Shown: positions 27,910 to 35,429 of the stretch, piece by piece
Position numbering within the stretch: position 1 is the first letter of the stretch
How the letters are laid out: every line of letters starts with the position of its first letter
Source of the DNA: an uncultured Lachnospiraceae bacterium
GTDB lineage: Bacteria; Bacillota; Clostridia; Lachnospirales; Lachnospiraceae
NCBI GenBank assembly: GCA_944381575.1
Contig: CALWLS010000009.1
Location: 35,919-99,918, forward strand
Direction of reading: 5' to 3'
Length of the DNA stretch: 64,000 bases
Translations under genes and position numbers: made by a program
The notes under the pieces: generated by a model
What the model was told of the DNA's origin: nothing
What the model saw: the letters and a program-made list of their open reading frames with translations, nothing else
Databases searched by the model: none

Positions 27910-28515
27910 TCAGCGGCAGGCCTCCATGATGGCGTCATAGAGCTCATCATAGGTCTCATATCTCTTTAAGTCAGGTCTTTCTGCCTTAAGCTTTTCCGTT
28001 GTCCTGAAGAGGAAGCCGGCCTTTGAGGCGTCTATCATTCCTATGTCGTTATAGCTGTCTCCTGCCGCTATTGTATCAAATCCTATGGACTGCAGCGCCC
28101 TTACGGTGCTGTATTTGGACTTCTCCACGCGCATTCTGTAGCCGGTTATCTCCCCGTTTGGAGCCACCTCAAGATTATTGCAGAATAAGGTCGGATAACC
28201 AAGCTTCTTCATGAGAGGCATCGCAAACTGATAAAAGGTATCACTTAATATGATCACCTGAACATTCTCACGAAGCCTGTCCACAAACTCTCTTGCCCCC
28301 GGAAGCGGATCTATCTGGGATATCACATCCTGGATCTCCTTAAGTCCCATGCCCTTTTCCTTTAATACCTTGATCCTGAACTGCATGAGCTTATCATAAT
28401 CCGGCTCGTCCCTTGTCGTCTTTTTCAGCTCCGGAAGTCCGGTCTTCTCTGAAAAAGCCACCCATATCTCCGGTACGAGCACGCCTTCCATATCGAGACA
28501 AACAATATTACTCAT
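27910..28515 (-). CDS. thrH: Phosphoserine phosphatase / homoserine phosphotransferase ThrH
   Basis: ThrH is a HAD enzyme that dephosphorylates phosphoserine and, in Pseudomonas, can transfer the phosphate to homoserine. The 201-residue protein begins with CLDMEGVLVPEIWVAF, diagnostic of ThrH (DxEGV in place of the usual DxDGT). It continues with ILSDTFYQF and AAGDSYNDIGMIDASKAG, which supply the remaining HAD catalytic residues. The length agrees with ThrH (about 205). It is followed 29 bp later by the CPBP gene and preceded by the radical SAM gene by 33 bp. Confidence 0.9.
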   Translation of the reverse strand: MSNIVCLDMEGVLVPEIWVAFSEKTGLPELKKTTRDEPDYDKLMQFRIKVLKEKGMGLKEIQDVISQIDPLPGAREFVDRLRENVQVIILSDTFYQFAMPLMKKLGYPTLFCNNLEVAPNGEITGYRMRVEKSKYSTVRALQSIGFDTIAAGDSYNDIGMIDASKAGFLFRTTEKLKAERPDLKRYETYDELYDAIMEACR

Positions 28516-28548
28516 TTCCTTATATCCTCCATAAATAAATATATGCCT

Positions 28549-29424
28549 TTAAAATCTCCTCATCCACTCAGGCCTGAGCTTAAGCTCACCGTTAAGGGCC
28601 GCGTCGATCTTATCGATCATGGCCTGCCTGTCATCGTTCAGGGTTCCCGCAAGAGTAAGATAATTTGACGCATGATTCATGCGGAAAACACAGCCCGGGC
28701 AGTCCATGTGCCTTAAAAGCTCCCTGGTCTCCTCAAGCACCTCCGTTGAATCAAGCAGTTCAAACTCTCCGTTTCTGACCCATTCCTCAAGCGGCGTACC
28801 CTCGTGAACCTCGAGGGTCAGGACTCCCACATAATCAGGATTCATGCGTGACAGCGCGTCTGCAGTACCCTTCACATGCTCATCGCTGAGCTTTTTCCCT
28901 CCAAGGCCCGCTATGGCAGTCACTGAGAGCTTCATTCCGGCTTTCTTTGCCTTTAATCCTCCCTCAACTATCTGATCGGCAGTAAATCCCTTGGTCATAA
29001 GCTTCAGGACCTCGTCGCTTCCCGATTCGAGGCCAAGGTAAACCATGGTAAGTCCATGCTCCCTTAATGTCCTAAGCTCCTCCTCCGTCTTTAACAGAAG
29101 GCTTCCCGGGGAAGCATAGGTCGTTACTCTCTCAAGCACCGGATAATCCCTGTAGCACTCATCAAGTATCGCCACAAGATCCTCCGTCTTCCTTATAAGA
29201 GCGTCGCCGTCGGCCAGGAATATCCTGTTGGCCTTACCGGCATAGCCGGCAGCCGCCACCTCCCTCAGATCCTTGATGACATCTTCAAGAGGCCTGTTAT
29301 AAAACCTTTTTTCTTTATACATTGTACAGAACGCACAGGTGTTGTGGCTGCAGCCCAAAGTAGCCTGTATTATAAGACTGTAGGCCTCGCTCGGCGGTCT
29401 GTATACATCTCCGTAATACTGCAT
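28549..29424 (-). CDS. Radical SAM protein of unknown specificity
   Basis: The 291-residue protein has an N-terminal cysteine motif CSHNTCAFC (Cx4Cx2C) followed by TMYKEK, as in the COG1032-type radical SAM family, followed by the SAM-binding GKANRIFLADGDAL and a TIM-barrel pattern (VYLGLESGSDEVLKLMTKG). No B12-binding or TRAM domain is visible. The substrate is unknown. It precedes thrH by 33 bp. AGAGGAA precedes the ATG. Confidence 0.87.
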   Translation of the reverse strand: MQYYGDVYRPPSEAYSLIIQATLGCSHNTCAFCTMYKEKRFYNRPLEDVIKDLREVAAAGYAGKANRIFLADGDALIRKTEDLVAILDECYRDYPVLERVTTYASPGSLLLKTEEELRTLREHGLTMVYLGLESGSDEVLKLMTKGFTADQIVEGGLKAKKAGMKLSVTAIAGLGGKKLSDEHVKGTADALSRMNPDYVGVLTLEVHEGTPLEEWVRNGEFELLDSTEVLEETRELLRHMDCPGCVFRMNHASNYLTLAGTLNDDRQAMIDKIDAALNGELKLRPEWMRRF

Positions 29425-29449
29425 TTATTTCCTCTTAAATCCTTATGAC

Positions 29450-29465
29450 GGATCCATATGGATCC
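29450..29465. repeat. Perfect 16-bp palindrome upstream of the radical SAM gene
   Basis: GGATCCATATGGATCC is fully self-complementary and lies 26 bp upstream of the radical SAM start. It could be an operator or a hairpin; on the minus strand it follows a T6 run. Confidence 0.45.
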
Positions 29466-29549
29466 AAAAAATGTTCCGTACCAATGATACTATGGATCAC
29501 TCATCATTTCAAGGACAGCGGCGCAATAAAATGCCCCATGGTCCTTGTA

Positions 29550-29625
29550 AATAAAGAAGGATCCGCATTCTCTCCCGTAATAAAGCCGGTGCTTTAAACG
29601 GAAAGGAATACGGATCCGCTTTATT
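29550..29625 (-). terminator. Long nested inverted repeat after the P-type ATPase gene
   Basis: The 76-bp element has outer arms AATAAAG/CTTTATT, then GGATCCG/CGGATCC, ATTC/GAAT, and an inner TAAAGC-CGGT-GCTTTA stem, so most of it can fold into one long hairpin. It lies 65-140 bp beyond the ATPase stop and ends in a T-rich stretch on the minus strand. A terminator is likely; a small mobile repeat is an alternative. The remaining gap (29425-29689) shows no gene. Confidence 0.55.
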
Positions 29626-29689
29626 CATTTATGATCTTTATGATCCAGTGCTTAACGCCGTCACATTTACATAATAAATGTAATAGAGA

Positions 29690-31570
29690 TCATTTCTTAA
29701 TATATCTCCAGCTGAGCAGGAGCGCTGAGTTTACGATTACGACTACCGATCCGGCATTGTGCACGAGGGCTCCGAATACAGGATTGAGCACGCCGGTTAT
29801 GGCAAGTATTATGGCGAGGAAATTAAGTCCCAATGAAAAAGCAAGATTAAGCTTTATCGTATTCATCATACGCTTTGCAAGAGCCAGCAGATGCGGGAAT
29901 TCCCTGACATCATCATTTATAAGCGCTATGTCCGCGGCATCCACCGCTATATCGCTTCCGACGCCGCCCATGGCCACTCCAACCTCGGCCTTTTTAAGAG
30001 CCGGAGCGTCATTTATACCGTCTCCTATCATACAGACAGGCTTATCCTCCTCCTGATACTTATCTATATAAGTAAGCTTATCCTCCGGCAGACATCTTGC
30101 ATGTATCTCGTTGATATGGAGCTTCTTTGCCATATTCTGCGCAGCATTCAAGTTATCTCCCGTAAGCAGTACCGGCGTAACTCCGAGGTTCTTTATCTGA
30201 TCTATCATGTCAGGCGCGTCTTCTCTCAGCTTATCCGAGAGAGCTATATAGCCTGCGTAGCTGCCATCCACTGAAACATATGTAAGGGTACAACCCTGTC
30301 CTAAATATTCATTTACATCATCGGTGACATCCACTGTCACTCCGTTTTCCTCGAGCAGCTTATAATTTCCGGCAAGTATGCGCTTTCCGTCAAGAGAAAC
30401 ACTCACGCCGCGTCCCGGTATCATATTGAAGTCCACCGGATCTATAAGCTCTCCCTTGCCCGACTGTCTGAAGGAATTGATTATCGCCTTGCCAAGCGGA
30501 TGCTCTGAAAGCTTTTCTGCCGAAGCCGTATACCTGTACAGCTCATTATCATCAAGGCCTGAGAGAACGCTCTTTACGGCCACAACATTTGGAGTTCCGT
30601 ATGTAAGGGTACCGGTCTTATCAAAAGCGAACATTTTGACCTTTGCAAGTCTCTCGAGGGCATCTCCCTCCCTTACAAGAAAACCGTGCTTGGTGGAGTT
30701 GCCTATGGCTGCCATTATGGCAGTAGGGGTTGCAAGCACAAGGGCACATGGACAGAATACTACAAGTATGGTGACCGAACGGATTATCTCATGTGTCACA
30801 AGATAAGTACCGATGGCAGCCACAAGGGCGATAACAACTATCCATGTAGCCCATCTGTCCGCAATGCCCACTATCTTTGCCTTTCCTGCATCAGCGGACT
30901 GTACGAGCTTTATCATCCTCTGTATGGAGCTGTCCTCACCGACCTTGGTAGCCTTCATCTCAAAGGCTCCGAACTGGTTCACGGTGCCACTGGAGACCTC
31001 GTCTCCCACCGTTTTATCCACCGGCATGGATTCACCTGTCATAACAGCCTGATTTATGGAGGTCTGACCGGAAATGATAACTCCGTCCACGGCAATGCTC
31101 TCACCCGGAAGCACCCTTAAGATATCTCCAAGCTTTATCTGCTCTGCCGGGACTATCCTCTCAGTTCCATCGGTTATTACACGGCCCGTCTTCGGAGTCA
31201 GATGCACAAGCTTTTCAATACCGGCCCTTGCCTTGGCTACAGTAAGGTCCTCCAACAGGGCTCCTATCTGCATGATAAAAGCAACCTCACCTGCCGCGAA
31301 GGTCTCACCGATAAATACCGACGCGATTATGGCCATGGATACCAGCACATCAGCTTTAATGTCAAACTCCGTAACAAGGCCTATAATAGCCTCTAAGATT
31401 ATCGGTAGTCCGCAAAGAATTATGGCTATCCATGCGATTTCAAAGGGAAAAGGCTCGATGCCGAGCAGGTTCATCGCAAGGGCTATTCCGGATATTACTA
31501 TAAACGCTATATCCTTTTTAGTCCCTCCAATCTCCATCAGCTCCTCGAGCTTACCCATAGCTTCCTTCAT
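29690..31570 (-). CDS. Heavy-metal translocating P1B-type ATPase
   Basis: This membrane pump uses an aspartyl-phosphate intermediate to move transition metals out of the cytoplasm. The 626-residue protein has about eight membrane helices, the actuator TGE at 178-180, the transmembrane metal motif CPC at 273-275, the phosphorylation site DKTGT with Asp317, an HP pair in SEHPLGKA, and GDGINDAPAL. There is no N-terminal heavy-metal-associated domain. The last helix carries HNAGS...NS, unlike the MSS pattern of copper pumps or the DxG of zinc/cadmium pumps, so the metal is uncertain. Its own promoter holds a CsoR-type dyad, favouring copper or another CsoR-family ligand. Confidence 0.92.
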   Translation of the reverse strand: MKEAMGKLEELMEIGGTKKDIAFIVISGIALAMNLLGIEPFPFEIAWIAIILCGLPIILEAIIGLVTEFDIKADVLVSMAIIASVFIGETFAAGEVAFIMQIGALLEDLTVAKARAGIEKLVHLTPKTGRVITDGTERIVPAEQIKLGDILRVLPGESIAVDGVIISGQTSINQAVMTGESMPVDKTVGDEVSSGTVNQFGAFEMKATKVGEDSSIQRMIKLVQSADAGKAKIVGIADRWATWIVVIALVAAIGTYLVTHEIIRSVTILVVFCPCALVLATPTAIMAAIGNSTKHGFLVREGDALERLAKVKMFAFDKTGTLTYGTPNVVAVKSVLSGLDDNELYRYTASAEKLSEHPLGKAIINSFRQSGKGELIDPVDFNMIPGRGVSVSLDGKRILAGNYKLLEENGVTVDVTDDVNEYLGQGCTLTYVSVDGSYAGYIALSDKLREDAPDMIDQIKNLGVTPVLLTGDNLNAAQNMAKKLHINEIHARCLPEDKLTYIDKYQEEDKPVCMIGDGINDAPALKKAEVGVAMGGVGSDIAVDAADIALINDDVREFPHLLALAKRMMNTIKLNLAFSLGLNFLAIILAITGVLNPVFGALVHNAGSVVVIVNSALLLSWRYIKK

Positions 31571-31607
31571 ACTGCACCTCTCTTTACATTAATAGAATGA
31601 AGCAATT

Positions 31608-31630
31608 AAACATAGCTGTAAGCTATGTTT
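31608..31630 (-). other. Stem-loop in the ATPase mRNA leader
   Basis: AAACATAGC (31608-31616) and GCTATGTTT (31622-31630) form a perfect 9-bp stem with a 5-nt loop, located between the promoter and the ATPase start codon. Only a partial T run follows on the minus strand. It may stabilise the leader or act as an attenuator. Confidence 0.45.
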
Positions 31631-31646
31631 TATTTGTGACACGTTA

Positions 31647-31675
31647 AATATACCCATACGGGTATTTGTAGTCAA
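31647..31675 (-). promoter_or_regulatory. P-type ATPase promoter with CsoR-like operator in the spacer
   Basis: Reading minus: TTGACT (31670-31675), a 17-bp spacer, TATATT (31647-31652). The dyad ATACCC-ATAC-GGGTAT (31650-31665) fills the spacer and touches the -10. CsoR operators are GC-core dyads flanked by A/T of this kind, and a csoR gene lies 1.3 kb upstream. Repression in the absence of metal is the natural inference. Confidence 0.7.
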
Positions 31676-31723
31676 GTACTTTTTTATACTTTTTCAAATC
31701 TTTATATGTTCATTTATTCATAC

Positions 31724-31751
31724 AAAAAGGAACAGCCTTCGCTGTTCCTTT
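31724..31751 (-). terminator. Terminator after the DUF134-NifX gene
   Basis: On the minus strand AAAGGAACAGC-GAAG-GCTGTTCCTTT is a perfect 11-bp stem running into TTTTTG. It ends the upstream gene, so the ATPase depends on its own promoter at 31647-31675. Confidence 0.85.
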
Positions 31752-31822
31752 AATCAATAATACTGCACTGCCTTATTAATAAAAATTTATTGATGCGTTA
31801 CCGGATCACAGCCGGCCCACGC

Positions 31823-32806
31823 TTACTCCATGTGATGACCGCAGTGATGTCCCTCGCCGTGACCGTGTTCTCCATGATGCTCACAGTGGTGGCCTTCGCC
31901 ATGCTCATGCTCTCCATGATGTCCGCAATGGTGCCCCTCTCCATGGCCATGCTCTCCATGGTGTCCGCAGTGATGGCCCTCTCCATGTCCATGCTCTCCA
32001 TGGTGTCCGCAATGGTGGCCCTCTCCATCTCCGTGTTCTCCGTGATGCTCGCAGTGGGCATTTGGATCAAACTGAAGCGCTCCCGTCATAAGAGCTTCAA
32101 CGGCCTTGTCTGCCTCTCCGCTCACTCCGCCGTAAAGCATGATGCCTGCCTCCCTTAAGGCCTCCTGAGCGCCTCCGCCTATGCCTCCGCAGATCAGCAC
32201 GTCAACCTGATTATCAACAAGGAAGCCTACAAGGGCTCCGTGTCCGCTGCCATTAGTGTCCACGATACTTGTGGTTATTATTTTACCGCCTGCAGTATCA
32301 TAGAACTTGAATTTCTCAGTGTGGCCGAAATGCTGAAATACGTTTCCGTCCTCATAAGTTACCGCGATCCTCATTTGATTGTCTCCTTTTATGATCATTT
32401 TATTATGTTCATTTTTTGATGCGGATAGTTTGCCTTTCATATCCATATCCGTACCGCCATGGCAGCCGCAGTGATGTCCTGACAAGGGAACCGATACGGT
32501 ATCACCGCCGGTATCGTGTCCGCAGCAGCAATAGTCACCACCGCCTATGATGAGCGGCCTGCCGTTTACGATACAGTCAGCGATCTTAAATCTTGCAGAC
32601 TGATATATCTCCGTGGCCGTCGTCCTCGATATCTGCATGCTGTCAGCTGCCTCAGCATGAGTAAGCCCCTTAAGATCCACGAGCCTGATCATTTCATACT
32701 CATCTACCGTGAGTATTACATCTCCTGAAGGCGGGATGCCCTCCGGATAAAACCTGACATAATCCGGCTCGCAAAATACAACTCTTTTCCTCTTTGGCCT
32801 TGGCAT
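31823..32806 (-). CDS. Fused DUF134 HTH - NifX-like domain - His/Cys repeat protein
   Basis: The start is the ATG at 32804-32806, eight bases after GGAG; an ATG six codons earlier has no ribosome site. Residues 1-85 are a DUF134-type helix-turn-helix (MPRPKRKRVV, GLTHAEAADSMQISRTTATEIY). A Cys/His patch follows (YCCCGHD, HHCGCHGG, 92-117). Residues 145-245 are a NifX/NifB-C-like domain (MRIAVTYEDGNVFQHFGHTEKF, ICGGIGGGAQEALREAGI), which in the family binds Fe/Mo cofactor precursors. The tail (251-327) is five to six copies of a 14-residue HHCGHHGEHGHGEG unit, a likely metal-binding sink. An internal ATG at 32372-32374 has AGGAGA seven bases upstream. Precise function unknown; context says metal handling. 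Confidence 0.82.
   Translation of the reverse strand: MPRPKRKRVVFCEPDYVRFYPEGIPPSGDVILTVDEYEMIRLVDLKGLTHAEAADSMQISRTTATEIYQSARFKIADCIVNGRPLIIGGGDYCCCGHDTGGDTVSVPLSGHHCGCHGGTDMDMKGKLSASKNEHNKMIIKGDNQMRIAVTYEDGNVFQHFGHTEKFKFYDTAGGKIITTSIVDTNGSGHGALVGFLVDNQVDVLICGGIGGGAQEALREAGIMLYGGVSGEADKAVEALMTGALQFDPNAHCEHHGEHGDGEGHHCGHHGEHGHGEGHHCGHHGEHGHGEGHHCGHHGEHEHGEGHHCEHHGEHGHGEGHHCGHHME
31826..32056 (-). repeat. Tandem 42-bp coding repeats (His-rich tail)
   Basis: About five and a half copies of a 42-bp unit encode the repeated HHCGHHGEHGHGEG peptide. Copies differ by a few bases, mostly synonymous, plus G/E and H/D changes, indicating expansion by slippage or recombination followed by selection for the His/Cys pattern. 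Confidence 0.85.
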
Positions 32807-32831
32807 AAACTGATCTCCATACATTCATTTC

Positions 32832-32871
32832 CGACATATGTCGATTATAGCATGGATCTTTATTTTTTCAA
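32832..32871 (-). promoter_or_regulatory. Promoter of the DUF134-NifX gene with palindrome at the start site
   Basis: Reading minus: TTGAAA (32866-32871), a 16-bp spacer, TATAAT (32844-32849), immediately followed by the perfect palindrome CGACATATGTCG (32832-32843) across the expected transcription start. The promoter lies between the csoR stop and the DUF134 start. The palindrome could be an operator for the DUF134 helix-turn-helix; this is inference. Confidence 0.6.
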
Positions 32872-32878
32872 GCCCGGA

Positions 32879-33154
32879 TCAGCTCATATTTGCAAATCTC
32901 TCAACCGCCTTTGTAAAATCCTCTACTGTTTTATCCGCATTGCCGTGCTCTATGCCGTCCTTGACGCAGTGCTTGATATGGCCCTCAAGTACGATCTGTC
33001 CGCATCTGTGGAGCGCTGACTTGGCGGCATTTATCTGAGAAAGGATATCCTCACACGGTACATCCTCATCTATCATCCTGTCTATCGCCTGCACCTGTCC
33101 GACTATTTTCTTAAGCCTCCGGTGCAGATTATCCTGATCCATGCACTGTATCAT
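32879..33154 (-). CDS. csoR: CsoR-family metal-sensing repressor
   Basis: CsoR is an all-helical DNA-binding protein that releases DNA when it binds Cu(I). The 91-residue protein has LHRRLKKIVGQVQAIDRMI and conserved ligands Cys34, His59 and Cys63, with exactly the spacing of the Mycobacterium copper sensor (Cys36, His61, Cys65), so copper is the best guess; nickel, formaldehyde and persulfide sensors of the same family have other patterns. GGAGG precedes the ATG by five bases. The probable target dyad is in the ATPase promoter at 31650-31665. Confidence 0.93.
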   Translation of the reverse strand: MIQCMDQDNLHRRLKKIVGQVQAIDRMIDEDVPCEDILSQINAAKSALHRCGQIVLEGHIKHCVKDGIEHGNADKTVEDFTKAVERFANMS

Positions 33155-33272
33155 ATAAGCCTCCGTTTATCTCTTAAAACATACAAAATCAGTGTGTATA
33201 TAAATTTAACATGAATAGATATGGCTGTCCATAGAGAAAACATTAATTTGAAAATACTCTATGCCCTATGTC

Positions 33273-33301
33273 TTGACAGTGTTTTCTTTTATAAATAATA
33301 T
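33273..33301 (+). promoter_or_regulatory. Orphan plus-strand promoter
   Basis: A perfect TTGACA (33273-33278), a 17-bp spacer and TAATAT (33296-33301) point away from csoR into sequence without a recognised plus-strand gene. The next hairpin on that strand is at 33601-33632. An RNA of roughly 300 nt is possible. Confidence 0.5.
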
Positions 33302-33594
33302 TGGGATAGAACATGTTTTTCTCTTTAATGTTCTGCGCAAATCTTACGCAATTCTCATTTTAATCAGCTGATCACCTTTTTCTTGATTTGTAAAATTTTC
33401 ATACGCTTTGGGTACATGATTTAAGCGGATAAAATTCATGGCCATTATAAAAAAGCTGAATTACTCATTGAAAATTTCAGATAAGAATCAGAGAATATAA
33501 ATAATAGGTGACTTTTGTCCCTAAACAATACGAATAAAATATAGAAATCATGATATTAGGTGAAGATATCCGCATTATTACACATATTAGGTAT

Positions 33595-33632
33595 GAAAAA
33601 AGAGCGGGAAGGTGGTTAGTCCTTCTCGCTCT
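33595..33632 (-). terminator. guaA terminator
   Basis: On the minus strand AGAGCGAGAAGG pairs with CCTTCCCGCTCT (one mismatch) and is followed by six T (33596-33601). It lies about 110 bp beyond the guaA stop. The same hairpin, with a G-U pair, could also end a plus-strand transcript. Confidence 0.8.
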
Positions 33633-33743
33633 CTGCATTTAATTTTCCTAATTTTACCTCACGCCAAAACCAGGACCGATTGTGTTAGGCCGATTGATTT
33701 CGGACGGAGAGGTCGGTGGGATTGGATCGGATGGGAACAATGC

Positions 33744-35285
33744 TTATTCAAACTCTATCGTTCCTGGCGGCTTACTTGTAAGGTCGTAGAATACTCTGTT
33801 TACTCCGCGGACCTCGTTGATTATACGGCTCATGACTGTCTGGAGCACCTCAAACGGTATCTCAGCCGCCTCCGCCGTCATAAAGTCCACAGTATTTACC
33901 GCGCGCAGAGCTACGGCGTAATCATAGGTCCTCTCGTCTCCCATGACTCCTACGGAGCGCATGTTGGTAAGAGCCGCGAAATACTGACCGATGCTGCGGC
34001 TTAAGCCCGCCTTATCTATCTCCTCGCGGTAGATATAATCCGCATCCTGTACTATGCGCACCTTTTCCGCCGTGACCTCTCCGATGATACGGATCCCGAG
34101 TCCCGGGCCTGGGAACGGCTGACGGTATACAAGGTTATCCGGAAGTCCAAGCTCCATTCCCACCTTTCTTACCTCATCCTTGAAGAGATTTCTGAGAGGC
34201 TCTATTATCTCCTTAAAATCCACATAATCCGGAAGACCTCCGACATTGTGGTGGGATTTGATCACGGCCGACTCTCCGCCAAGGCCCGACTCCACCACGT
34301 CCGGATAAATGGTTCCCTGGGCAAGATAATCAACGGCGCCGATCTTCTTTGCCTCTTCCTCAAATACCCTTATGAACTCCTCGCCTATGATCTTGCGCTT
34401 TTTCTCAGGCTCAGTCACGCCCTTAAGCTTATCATAGTAACGCTCGGCGGCATTTACCCTTATAAAATTAAGGTCAAACTGTCCGTGCTCTCCGAATACA
34501 GCCTCTACCTCGTCGCCTTCATTCTTCCTTAAGAGACCGTGATCCACAAATACGCAGGTCAGCTGCTTGCCTATGGCTCTTGACAAAAGCCCTGCTGCCA
34601 CTGAGGAATCCACGCCGCCCGAAAGAGCAAGGAGGACTCTTCCGTCCCCTACCTTTTCACGGATCTCCTTGATCTTTTCCGCTGCAAATGAATCCATATG
34701 CCAGTCTCCGCTGCAGCCGCAGATATTTCTGACAAAGTTATAGAGCATCTTTGTGCCGTATACCGTATGCAGCACCTCCGGATGGAACTGAATGGCATAG
34801 AGGCCCTTTTCAGGATAATGAGCCGCCGCCACCGGGCAGTTGTCCGTATGCGCGATGATTCCAAAGCCCGGAGCGGTCTCCGAAATATAATCAAAATGGC
34901 TCATCCAGCAGATCGTGTCCTCTGGGACATCCTTAAACAGCTCAGCCGAACTGTCCACATACAGCTCAGTCTTGCCATATTCTCTTACGGGAGCCTTTTC
35001 CACCCTGCCCCCAAGGACATGCATCATGAGCTGTGCACCGTAACAGAGTCCCAGCACGGGCACTCCTATCTCAAACAGCTCCTTAGTACATCCGGGAGCC
35101 CCGGGCTCATAGCAGCTGTTAGGCCCTCCCGTAAGGATGATGCCCTTAGGCTGCATCTCCTTTATCTTTGCAATGTCCGTTCTGTAGGAATATATCTCGC
35201 AATAGACATTGCATTCTCTTACACGCCTCGCGACCAGCTGGTTATACTGGCCTCCGAAATCAATTACAATGATCTTTTCCTGCAT
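33744..35285 (-). CDS. guaA: GMP synthase (glutamine-hydrolysing)
   Basis: GuaA converts XMP to GMP using ATP and glutamine. The 513-residue protein has the N-terminal class I glutamine amidotransferase domain ([11 protein letters not shown]; nucleophile in [25 protein letters not shown]). The ATP-pyrophosphatase domain follows ([16 protein letters not shown]), then the C-terminal dimerisation domain ending [18 protein letters not shown]. Length matches the family. The leader contains a short CCGGA-GCAT-TCCGG hairpin but no guanine riboswitch that I can recognise. Confidence 0.98.
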   Translation of the reverse strand: MQEKIIVIDFGGQYNQLVARRVRECNVYCEIYSYRTDIAKIKEMQPKGIILTGGPNSCYEPGAPGCTKELFEIGVPVLGLCYGAQLMMHVLGGRVEKAPVREYGKTELYVDSSAELFKDVPEDTICWMSHFDYISETAPGFGIIAHTDNCPVAAAHYPEKGLYAIQFHPEVLHTVYGTKMLYNFVRNICGCSGDWHMDSFAAEKIKEIREKVGDGRVLLALSGGVDSSVAAGLLSRAIGKQLTCVFVDHGLLRKNEGDEVEAVFGEHGQFDLNFIRVNAAERYYDKLKGVTEPEKKRKIIGEEFIRVFEEEAKKIGAVDYLAQGTIYPDVVESGLGGESAVIKSHHNVGGLPDYVDFKEIIEPLRNLFKDEVRKVGMELGLPDNLVYRQPFPGPGLGIRIIGEVTAEKVRIVQDADYIYREEIDKAGLSRSIGQYFAALTNMRSVGVMGDERTYDYAVALRAVNTVDFMTAEAAEIPFEVLQTVMSRIINEVRGVNRVFYDLTSKPPGTIEFE

Positions 35286-35352
35286 CGCGTCTCCTTAAAT
35301 CCCCCGGAATGCTCCGGTTTGTGGTTTATTGTTTTATGATTTTTTCACGCCG

Positions 35353-35395
35353 TTGAAAAACTGATTCGTTACATTTGAAAACCTGATTCGTTACA
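35353..35395. repeat. Two direct repeats, 22-bp period, upstream of guaA
   Basis: Two 21-bp copies (35353-35373 and 35375-35395) differ at one base; the core is CTGATTCGTTACA. They begin 68 bp upstream of the guaA ATG and repeat with about two helical turns, as expected of a paired protein-binding site. The rest of the 144-bp gap shows a short inverted fragment CCGAATC near 35423-35429. Confidence 0.6.
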
Positions 35396-35429
35396 CTGAG
35401 ATCCCGGTTCGAGCTGCCTGGAACCCGAA

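Larger units (their letters stand above)
33155..33743. other. AT-rich 590-bp gap without a recognised gene
   Basis: This stretch is clearly more AT-rich than its surroundings. It holds the csoR leader, a strong plus-strand promoter (33273-33301) and the guaA terminator (33595-33632). A 7-bp inverted repeat CATAGAG/CTCTATG (33230-33236, 33257-33263) precedes the plus promoter. The longest plus frames after the promoter are about 16, 20 and 30 codons, with no convincing Shine-Dalgarno. I see no transposase or integrase remnant. Confidence 0.7.

Noticed and set aside
31826-32056. Tandem 42-bp repeats considered as a CRISPR array
   Set aside because: The units are contiguous, have no unique spacers and encode the His/Cys peptide in frame with the upstream domains.
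31790-32158. Met/Ser-rich plus-strand frame opposite the His-rich tail
   Set aside because: It is the reverse-strand reading of the 42-bp repeats and has no ribosome site or recognisable domain.
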